NCBI GenBank assembly: GCA_030770535.1
Contig: JASVEC010000247.1
Location: 1-25,818, forward strand
Reading direction: 5' to 3'
Length of the DNA stretch: 25,818 nucleotides
Source: Batkoa obscura
Lineage: Eukaryota; Entomophthoromycota; Entomophthoromycetes; Entomophthorales; Batkoaceae
The notes under the pieces were generated by a model. The model was not told where the DNA came from. It worked only from the letters and a program-made list of their open reading frames with translations, and made no database searches. The position numbers were made by a program, and so were the translations under genes. Shown here one piece after another: positions 18,537 through 25,818 of the stretch (the first letter of the stretch is position 1; each line of letters opens with the position of its first letter).

Positions 18537-20363
18537 TTAGATAAATGTGTTATAGCATATGCCTTTTAGCTTTTTATTTAGCCATAAAACCAAGTTCTGG
18601 TTTTCAGGATGTACAACTTTTGAGTCAAAAGTCGAATGATCAACTGTCATGGATTGAAGTTCATGTTTTTTTTGATAGAATAACATTTTAGAAAGTTCGA
18701 TCCTAATATTTTTATAAACTAATTATTTGTATCATATTAAAGTACCTTATAATCTCCTCTTTATAAACTAGTTGATCTTTTTTCAGTAAATTGTATGCTT
18801 TTTTTAGGTCATATTCATTTAAATTTTGATATTTATTTAGATTTGAGCTTTTCATATTCCTATTGATGTTATTTTCGTGATAAATTCCTAGCCACTTTAA
18901 CTCATATAACTTATAGTCATCTTGATAAGTTCTATCTAAAACCTTTTTATTAGATCGTTAAGTTGTTTCAACTATTCTACTTTTGACCCGAATTTATAAG
19001 TGCAATAAATATCAATTCCTAAGAGAATAAATATAAGTATATCTAAAGTGATATTTAATAGCAACCAAATGGATCCCAATCAGTTAATATAAACATCTTA
19101 ATTTTCGGCGCCTTTTTATCAATATTGTATTTATTACTAATCAGCTTTAATAAGTTTCTGGTTGAATTGTCCTAATGTAAATATTAGATCTTATTTATTC
19201 GTTTTTATCTACCGGATATCCTTTCCCCTATAACAATATTAAATAAAGTAATGATATTTATAATATTTACTGTAATCAAAGTACTTTTAGGGAACATTCC
19301 GAAAAATCCACTTGATATCAAATATTCATAAATGGCCTATAATTTTATTAGTAAACTAACTTATATTTATATCCACAAACTTCTTTTTCTACAATGAGCA
19401 CGAAATCACTTTCACATTGTATATCTTTTATTAGTATATAAAATGTTGATTCGAATAGTTACCTATTATTGAATTTGAGTACGGTACTAAATTCCACTAA
19501 ATAATTATTAGCATTTTTTAATTATATATGCTCTAAATAATACATCGCATTTCGTAGAAAAATTTCCAAATGGTCTATCTTTTGTAAATATTGATATAGA
19601 ACCAGAATAAAGTCCTTTCGGAGAAGCAATCTATTCAGATTAGATAATAACTACCAAACTAATAAAATATTACAATATTTAATTTTTCATAGAATATGTT
19701 ATGATGCTTTTTTATTAAAGCTAAAGACTATTTTCATTAGAAATATTAGTATGATTATATTATATTGCTTTACTTTATCTACCACTCTAGTAGATTTAAA
19801 TAAATTGACGTCTTTGTAATAGATATCTCTAATAAAAATAAAATTATACTTTTGTATTTATATGTACAATTACCTTTTGGTACTTATAACTCCAGAATTT
19901 AACGAATTGTATGATATCTGAAATATCTTGAACATTGTAGCTTATCAATTGATAAGCTAATTAATGAGCCAATTAATGAGTATAATAATTACCGTATTTT
20001 TCGGATCCTTTTATAGTATCTAAATTTAATTTCCTATATTCGTAAGATTTTTAATTGGAATATTATAAATACTTATTTTTATTTAGAATAAAACATGTTG
20101 GAGTTGAATTATTCTTCAAGTTAATTAACAGATTAATTATGAAATTTTCAATTTTACTAAAAATAAAGTTCTATTTTTAATGTCATTGTATTGATTTACT
20201 TTTTTTCAGTTATAATAGTATCTTCATCCTCACTTGAAGTTGCCCCTATAAATATCATTAGAATATTAAATGCCAAAATAACCCCATATCTTTAGTTACA
20301 TGAGCCGAATCCGCTTGAAGACATGCTAAGTTTAATATTTGAGTATCTTGTAATAGCGGCCAT
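18537..20363 (-). CDS. SPO11: Meiotic DNA double-strand-break protein SPO11, sixteen exons
   Basis: Exons on the - strand: 20363-20300, 20245-20200, 20156-20073, 20033-19993, 19940-19874, 19828-19774, 19727-19674, 19630-19544, 19496-19463, 19424-19381, 19336-19271, 19227-19213, 19171-19066, 19018-18981, 18942-18746 and 18702-18537. The fifteen introns are 38-54 nt with GT starts and AG ends, and the frame stays open for 387 residues (human SPO11 has about 396). Motifs in order: T-K-R-D-I-Y-Y with the catalytic Tyr105, S-P-K-G-L, the Toprim Glu190 in L-I-V-E-K-E-A, I-T-G-K-G-Y-P, Asp250 and Asp252 in L-T-D-W-D-P-F-G-I, Y-K-F-G-S, and L-K-W-L-G. The protein is a topoisomerase VI-A relative that cuts DNA to start meiotic recombination in the nucleus. 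Exons 1 and 2 are less certain; an ATG at 20258 would omit the first junction. Confidence 0.93.
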
Positions 20364-20877
20364 TGTAATTATATCTGGTACCTAGATATTGATCTATTTT
20401 CCATTTATAAATAAATTCATGTTATATAACCAAATTTATATCATATTATTTAATGCATTTTGTCATTTTGGATATTTATTAAAATAAATGCATGAATGAT
20501 TATTTCATACAATCTAAATTTTATATAAAAATGGACTAAATAAATATAAATAGTAGTAAAAATTTTATAGCTTAACTTTATGACAATATTTAATATAACC
20601 TTATCTTGTAATACATTAATGTTTAACAATTATTACATAAAAAGCTGTATAAGCTTAAAATATTTTTAATTTAAATGCAAATAAATTAATAAAAGGTTTG
20701 AGCCACAGGAATAATCAAAACATGAAATTGGCCATTTTTATATTTTATCATAAAAATATTAGTCTAAAATATAAAATTAATTAACACATATTATTCATGG
20801 GACTTTTAGTTATTATTTATATAGTGATTATTTGAAATTATTCGAATATTTTTTATACAATATTTTAATAACTCAAA
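20364..20877. other. Spacer between divergent SPO11 and receptor genes
   Basis: 514 bases of AT-rich sequence that must hold both promoters. No repeat, RNA gene or clear regulatory motif was recognised. Confidence 0.5.
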
Positions 20878-21987
20878 ATGGAGCTGGACTCATATGAAAT
20901 TGCCATACATGCTTACTCAATAGCCATTATAGTGCCAACTTTGATATTTAACTTGATCGTGTTTTATTTAATTTTCAAGCAGAAATGGGACAATAACTTG
21001 ATAGAAAGGAATGTTATTTTGTTTATAGTTATATCCGATATTATCTTTAGCGCTTCTATCGTTATAAAATATATAGTCGGATTTTCAAATGATTTAAATG
21101 TTTTTAAAATCCAAACCAATGGCAGCAATTTTAATAGTAGTGATTGTAACTTATCTGGATTTTTATTAATGATTACTATGCATTCTACTACCTATATGTT
21201 GGGCGTTTTAAGTTATGTAAGATATAATTCTATAGTAACTCAATCAAATAATATTAGTTACTTAAAGTTTTCGATCATACTACTTCCTGTCGTTATTATC
21301 ATATCATGTGCTATTTATGGATTAGCCAACTCTTTATTTGTTGAAATGCCTGGTGGCTTAGCATGTCATATTTGGTCACCACACCTTAATGATCTCAAAA
21401 GAACGCCTATTCAAATACTAATGGCGTACAATATAGTATTTAGTCTAATTATGATTACCATTTTCTATATCAAAATTGCTCTATTTCATAGAAATTGTTT
21501 AAAATCGTATTTGAATAGACCATCAATTACAGTATTGAGAGCAAATCGAAAGAAAATCAGCTATCCCCATCCATGTGAGTTAGAAGAATTAAAGCTTGAA
21601 AAAGAAGTGATCCAACTAAGTGGTGCAGAAACGTTCAGTAAAATTAGTAAAATTGAAAGGATGAAGCATCAAGGATATATTGTAGCGTATAGAATCTTGA
21701 TCATATTGCTAATTATATATATCTGTTATACTCCGGAATTACTGTTAGAACAAATGGAGATTTTGATGGGATGGACAAGGACAAGAGTATTAGATGGAAT
21801 TTGTACTCACTTTAGATCTGGTTATGGGTTAGCTAATGCATTACTACTACTACTACTTCATACTAAAACTAGGAAAGAGTTTATAGTATTGATTAAAAGG
21901 CTTGGAGGCAAAAACCTGGAACAACCTACCTGTAACATGACATGGAAAGACAAGATAAGAGCTTCATTTAAAAATAGGATGCGATAA
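20878..21987 (+). CDS. Seven-helix receptor, class A (rhodopsin)-like
   Basis: A single-exon gene of 369 residues. Seven hydrophobic segments lie at about 10-34, 44-68, 92-113, 128-150, 178-202, 266-290 and 306-328. Class A marks are present but altered: Cys90 before helix 3 and Cys163 in the second outer loop can form the usual disulphide, Y-V-R-Y (113-116) stands at the D-R-Y position, C-Y-T-P (283-286) matches the helix-6 C-W-x-P, and helix 7 ends N-A-L-L-L-L-L-L-H-T-K instead of N-P-x-x-Y. There is a long third inner loop (about 205-265) and a basic tail. The N-terminus is short, without a signal peptide. Such proteins sit in the plasma membrane and signal through G proteins; the ligand is unknown. 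A git3/cAMP-receptor type is the main alternative. Confidence 0.75.
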   Translation: MELDSYEIAIHAYSIAIIVPTLIFNLIVFYLIFKQKWDNNLIERNVILFIVISDIIFSASIVIKYIVGFSNDLNVFKIQTNGSNFNSSDCNLSGFLLMITMHSTTYMLGVLSYVRYNSIVTQSNNISYLKFSIILLPVVIIISCAIYGLANSLFVEMPGGLACHIWSPHLNDLKRTPIQILMAYNIVFSLIMITIFYIKIALFHRNCLKSYLNRPSITVLRANRKKISYPHPCELEELKLEKEVIQLSGAETFSKISKIERMKHQGYIVAYRILIILLIIYICYTPELLLEQMEILMGWTRTRVLDGICTHFRSGYGLANALLLLLLHTKTRKEFIVLIKRLGGKNLEQPTCNMTWKDKIRASFKNRMR

Positions 21988-22020
21988 ACCCTGTACATTA
22001 ACACTATATCATATACCTCA

Positions 22021-22026
22021 AATAAA
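22021..22026 (+). promoter_or_regulatory. Likely poly(A) signal of the receptor gene
   Basis: AATAAA 34 bases after the receptor stop codon, on the coding strand. Confidence 0.45.
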
Positions 22027-22194
22027 CTTTTTTATCAGAGACATTAATATTTGATAATAGAAATTTAATTTTACCAAGTAAACTTTTATCTTTTACTGTT
22101 TATAAATTAGATAATAAGTAGATTTGTTTATCAAATATAAAATTCATACCGTGTTGCTAAAATTTGCTTTTCTTATTCGTTTTTAAGTGTCTTT

Positions 22195-23201
22195 TTATCT
22201 AAGTGAGTTAAAGAAATAGCCTATTTCGATATTTTTACCTGATATGGTTATTTCAATGTCTTTAATATTAACATACTTTTGTTTGAAATCTTCATCAAAT
22301 GAAATAGCAGCTAAGGGTGCAACCCTGCAAGTCCAGTTAATTCTGTTCTTTGCCAAATTATTCTGACAGCTTTAACAATCTCATCGTCAATGATTTCAAA
22401 CATATTATCTAACTTATTTTTAATGGTTACATAGATTAATTCACATATAGTAGTGTTCAATTCATCCACAATATCAATTAGATTCTCACAAGTAGTAAAT
22501 TAACTATTTTTAATTGATTGGTAACAATTATCGACCCCCTTTGGTTCAGCATTGAATCCTTTGACTTTATTATCGAATCCTTTAACTGTTGTAAGGGTAC
22601 CAGATAGCAATCCACCCTCGCTTACAGGAGCAATTACTACATCTAGGGCTACATCCATCTCTTCATTTTGTTTAAGTAATTCTAAAGTGACAGTTTCTTG
22701 GCCAATGATAACCTCTTTGTGATCAAAGGGAGGAATAAAGTAAGCACCAGTTTCATTAACAACACTGTTGTTGGTTTTAACACAATGCTCAATGTTAGGT
22801 TCGCATTCTACAACTTAGCACTGTAACCCGAAATAGCTTCTACTTTTACTTTTCAACATTTAATTGAAAATACAATTGTACTTTTTATTCTAAAGGCTTT
22901 GGATACTAAAGTTACTGCTTGAGCATGATTTCCAGTAAGATGGGCTAATATTTCTTTCTTATGAACCTCTTCAAGGTCGGTGGATTCAATCAATTGATTT
23001 ATTGTACAAGTGGCGTCTTAAATTTTAGATGTTCTTATTTTTTGTAAATTTTCACATCCAAGAATGTTTTTTCGATATGCCATTGAATTTATATTACTGT
23101 TTATTAGTACTGGACTTTTATATACTTTTATATACTTTCTCTTCAAGTTTCAAAGCTGTATCTTCAACATTAGTTAAACTCAAATTAATCATATTTGCCA
23201 T
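22195..23201 (-). pseudogene. Decayed serine racemase/threonine dehydratase-like gene
   Basis: This aligns from end to end with the intact gene at 23911-24921 (1007 against 1011 bases). An ATG at 23201 starts M-A-N-M-I-N-L-S-L-T. Remnants of C-E-N-L-Q-K, G-N-H-A-Q-A and the closing L-x-G-x-N-V-D-type segment can be followed through several frames. Stop codons and small insertions or deletions break it throughout; one is a short TATACTTT duplication near 23110-23130. The PLP-lysine segment G-A-F-K-I-R-G is not preserved. It is a host tandem duplicate in decay; open frames of 60 or so codons on the other strand here are chance. Confidence 0.85.
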
Positions 23202-23910
23202 AATGTTAGTTTTTAATTAAAATTAGTTTAATTTTTTGTATTACTCTTTTTATGGATGGTTTAGAGTCATTTTTATTGGTTATAGTATATATCGTGAACC
23301 ATCACGTTTGTTTACAATAATACAATATTATTGAATCTTTATTAAAGTTCACCTGAATTTGAAGATTAGTTGTGATAAGACTGAGGAATACAATTAATAA
23401 ATTGATGAATGAAAACATCCACATCATTCTAGAATTTTCAATAAATCGACATACTTAAGGTAACATATTATGTTTAAGATATACAATGTGATACCTTGAA
23501 GCAGTTTTTTTATACCTATATATTTATATACTTTTAGGCTTTTAAATAGCTGAAAGTCTAAAATAATGTTTAAGATTATTAACATAATATTAAATCCATA
23601 AGGATTTATTGCTAAATGTATAATACAAAACCATGATAATATATTTTTTATAATCGTATATTCTTTATACTTCACTTAAATTTCTTAAAAATCAAATTAT
23701 GTGGGTGCTTTTTTGGCTTCAGCACTTTTTCCATCTTTTAAGTGCTATTTGAGCAGAAAAATTGTTGGTAAAATTCCTAAAGAATATATCCCCTTATGTT
23801 AAACATAAAAACAAGATTTGAAATAAGCAAATATTGCTCATTATTTTCGCGCCATCCGTAGCTATGGACACTATAGCTAAATAATATTTATATCAAAAAT
23901 GACATTTATC
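23202..23910. other. Spacer between the two PLP-enzyme copies
   Basis: Holds one MITE (23698-23796). An AT-rich open frame of 83 codons at 23424-23675 (-) encodes a hydrophobic, Ile-rich chain without recognisable motifs; I leave it uncalled. TTAAAGTTCACC...TTTGAAGATT at 23342-23370 recurs at 15061-15087. Confidence 0.5.
23698..23796 (+). mobile_element. 100-bp MITE (family A), copy 8
   Basis: TATGTGGGTGCTTTTTTGGC at the left and ATATATCCCCTTAT at the right, with TTTTAAGTGCTATTTGAGC in the core. It lies 115 bases beyond the stop codon of the PLP-enzyme gene. Confidence 0.87.
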
Positions 23911-24921
23911 TTATTTATTACAAAAGTCAAAAAAATCAGCTAGATCAACGTTTCCGCCTGTAAGTATAATACCTACGTTCTTCAAGCCTTTAAACTTTTC
24001 TTGAAACTCTTGATTATATAGTGCAACAGCTAAAGGTACAGCTCCAGAAGGCTCAACAATTAATTTCATCCTTTCCCATATTAACTGCATGGATTTAATA
24101 ATTTGGTGATCTGAACAAGTAAAAACTCCATCAATGTACCTTTTTATTATTGGAAAATTCAAATCACCAACAGTACACCTTAATCCATCTGCAATAGTAT
24201 CTGGGTTACTACATGCTTTATAATTTCCGCTTTGAATCGATTTATATAGATCATCTGCTCCCTTAGGTTCAGCAGCAATAACTTTAATGTTCTCATTAAG
24301 TTCTTTTACCGCTACGCAAGTACCAGCTAACAATCCGCCACCACCAATAGGTACAATTATAGCATCTAATTTTACATCCATTGATTCAACTTGGTTTGTA
24401 AACTCTAAAGCTAGAGTTCCTTGCCCGCAAGCAACGTGTCTGTCATTAGATGGATGAATAAAATAAGCTCCGGTCTTTTTAATAACTTGATTTGCTAAGT
24501 TAATACTCGAAGCTTCATCTGGATCGCTCAGTAAAACAACTGCACCATACCCGATCACAGCTTGCTTTTTAACCTTTGAGCAGTTATTTGGCATAACGAT
24601 TGTACATGGTACCGATAGTCTTTTTGAAGCTAAAGAAAGCGCTTGTGCATGGTTACCACCTGAAAAAGTAATCACCCCTTTCTTTTTTAATTCCTCAATA
24701 CCATGCTGGTGAATTAATTGATCTAGAGCATACGTTGCCCCACGGATTTTAAAAGCTCCTGTTTTTTGTAGGTTTTCGCATTTGAAATAAAAATTAAAAT
24801 GAGAGCTTAGTTCATTGATAGCGCTGTTTGTATATACTGGAGTCGAGTGTATTTTGTCACTTAAAATATGTAATGCGCTTTGTATTTGAGTTAATCTTAA
24901 TTCTTCATTTGATTGTACCAT
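23911..24921 (-). CDS. Serine racemase/threonine dehydratase-family PLP enzyme
   Basis: A single-exon gene of 336 residues, the usual length for eukaryotic serine racemase and SRY1-type hydroxyaspartate dehydratase (about 320-340). It is a fold-type II PLP enzyme with the PLP-binding Lys58 in T-G-A-F-K-I-R-G-A, S-G-G-N-H (87-91) for the substrate carboxylate, the phosphate-binding G-G-G-G at 193-196, and T-G-G-N at 321-324. A divalent-metal site like that of serine racemase is suggested by A-E-P-K-G-A-D-D (Glu218, Ala222, Asp224). There is no C-terminal ACT domain, so it is not the isoleucine-pathway threonine deaminase. Likely reactions are racemisation or dehydration of serine, threonine or 3-hydroxyaspartate; the sequence does not decide among them. 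A decayed duplicate lies just downstream (22195-23201). Confidence 0.92.
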   Translation of the reverse strand: MVQSNEELRLTQIQSALHILSDKIHSTPVYTNSAINELSSHFNFYFKCENLQKTGAFKIRGATYALDQLIHQHGIEELKKKGVITFSGGNHAQALSLASKRLSVPCTIVMPNNCSKVKKQAVIGYGAVVLLSDPDEASSINLANQVIKKTGAYFIHPSNDRHVACGQGTLALEFTNQVESMDVKLDAIIVPIGGGGLLAGTCVAVKELNENIKVIAAEPKGADDLYKSIQSGNYKACSNPDTIADGLRCTVGDLNFPIIKRYIDGVFTCSDHQIIKSMQLIWERMKLIVEPSGAVPLAVALYNQEFQEKFKGLKNVGIILTGGNVDLADFFDFCNK

Positions 24922-25323
24922 TTTTCTTTGAAAAAGTAAAGCAAGATTTTATTTTATAGGTTCATTTATATTTTATCTGTGACAAATAAGAATAGTTAAT
25001 AATCTAACACAAATATAATTTATTAAAGGAGTTACACTGGATTAAATAAAAAGCATATCTTATTTATTTAATGCTCAAGCACTTAATATATACGGTTATT
25101 ACTAAATTTATATATCATGTTACTTTTACTGTTAGTATAATCTTATGTCTCAAACTTTATGAAGTACAGTACGTAGTAGTTTTGTAACCATTAAGATTAT
25201 TCCTTAAATGAAGACGAATGTCATTTAGTTTCATAATTTAAGTTTAAAATATCTATGGGAATAAGTATATTAAACATTTATATTAATGTAAAGATAGGCT
25301 TCTACTTATTTTCAATAAAGTAA

Positions 25324-25426
25324 TATTAGGATGTATTTTTATGTTTAAGAATTTTGGTAGTAGTTTTTCCACTGAGATAGCGCTCAAGGATGGAAAAAGC
25401 GATGAAGCCAAAAAAATACCCCCATA
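25324..25426 (-). mobile_element. 100-bp MITE (family A), copy 9
   Basis: TATTAGGATGTATTT at the left and GAAGCCAAAAAAATACCCCC then CATA at the right, with TCCACTGAGATAGCGCTCAAGG in the core. Read on the - strand. Confidence 0.88.
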
Positions 25427-25735
25427 TCTTATTATTAAAAAAGCGAAAAGTTAGTCTATTGTTTTATTAGACATTTAAAGCATGATATGCTACCTGTTTA
25501 AAAAATAATGAAGTTTATTCTCATAGGTAAAATCTCAGTGAAGGACACTTTATTATAGCCTTTTAACCAAAGTACTTTGGTTTATAGATAAGAGTTTTAT
25601 ACGTACTAATTTCACTTTTAAGGCAAAGATTTTCAAATATGACTTAAACTTGTTAAATTATATAGAACAAGGATTCAGATATTAAAGTATACTCTTTTTT
25701 AGAGATGTGTTTAAAAACTAAATAAAAGTAAAAAT

Positions 25736-25818
25736 AGAAATATTTTTTGATTTCATCACTTTTTCCACCCTTGAGCGCTATTCCAGTGGAAAACTATCAC
25801 TAAGATTCTAAAGAAATC
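25736..25818 (+). mobile_element. 100-bp MITE (family A), copy 10, cut by the window end
   Basis: TTTTTTGATTTCATCAC, TTTTCCACCCTTGAGCGCTA and TTCCAGTGGAAAA follow the family order. The left inverted end is worn and the right end lies beyond the window. Confidence 0.75.

Larger units (their letters stand above)
24922..25818. other. Promoter side of the PLP enzyme gene and repeats
   Basis: AT-rich, without a gene to the window's end. It contains two MITE copies in opposite orientation (25324-25426 and 25736-25818). Nothing else is recognised. Confidence 0.5.

Noticed and set aside
22195-23201. Possibility that the damaged PLP-enzyme copy is an intact intron-rich gene
   Set aside because: Unlike SPO11, its breaks do not fall at GT-AG pairs, the intact relative has no introns, and total length equals the intact gene with no room for introns.
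23424-23675. 83-codon hydrophobic - strand frame
   Set aside because: No recognisable motif, Ile/Leu/Tyr/Lys content as expected from AT-rich DNA, and it lies between a pseudogene and a MITE.
1-25818. tRNA, rRNA or CRISPR array
   Set aside because: No T-loop/acceptor pairing, rRNA core segment or regularly spaced direct repeats were found by eye; the repeats present are dispersed and have inverted ends.

Overview
The window looks like nuclear DNA of a very AT-rich fungus. It has several 38-55 nt GT-AG introns with CTAAT/CTAAC-type branch sites, a SYF1 spliceosome gene, a SPO11 meiotic gene, a DOMON/cytochrome b561 membrane protein and a class A-like seven-helix receptor in one 26 kb stretch. 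Family A receptors together with DOMON-b561 proteins and small introns suggest an early-diverging fungus, perhaps of the Entomophthoromycotina/Conidiobolus kind. That placement is inference, not something the sequence proves.

Layout. 1-3000: the 3' end of a DOMON-b561 gene (+), a decayed DOMON paralogue at 2184-2992 (+), and small repeats. 3563-4988: a three-RRM RNA-binding protein (-). 6065-12396: a mobile-element island. Its base is an old DNA transposon (about 6065-12114, - sense) split by at least five insertions: three 100-bp MITEs directly in its body, a solo LTR (7568-8558) that itself holds a second solo LTR and a MITE, and a younger, nearly complete copy of the same transposon (9325-11789) carrying a DDE-type transposase. 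12554-13576: an intact DOMON-b561 gene (-). 15639-18447: SYF1 (+, ten exons). 18537-20363: SPO11 (-, sixteen exons), tail-to-tail with SYF1. It has no long open frame and was rebuilt here exon by exon. 20878-21987: a seven-helix receptor (+). 22195-23201 and 23911-24921: a decayed and an intact copy of a fold-type II PLP enzyme of the serine racemase/threonine dehydratase group (both -).

Ten copies of a roughly 100-bp MITE are scattered through the window, in both orientations and never inside an intact gene. Its ends (TATGGGGATGT...) match the ends of the 2.5-kb transposon (TATGGGGTTGTC...), so that element, or a relative, probably mobilised it. The host genes do not form an operon or pathway. 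SYF1 acts in pre-mRNA splicing, SPO11 starts meiotic recombination, the b561 family moves electrons across a membrane, and the PLP enzyme handles hydroxy-amino acids. The most valuable single result is the intron-dense SPO11 gene, which an ORF-based annotation would miss completely.
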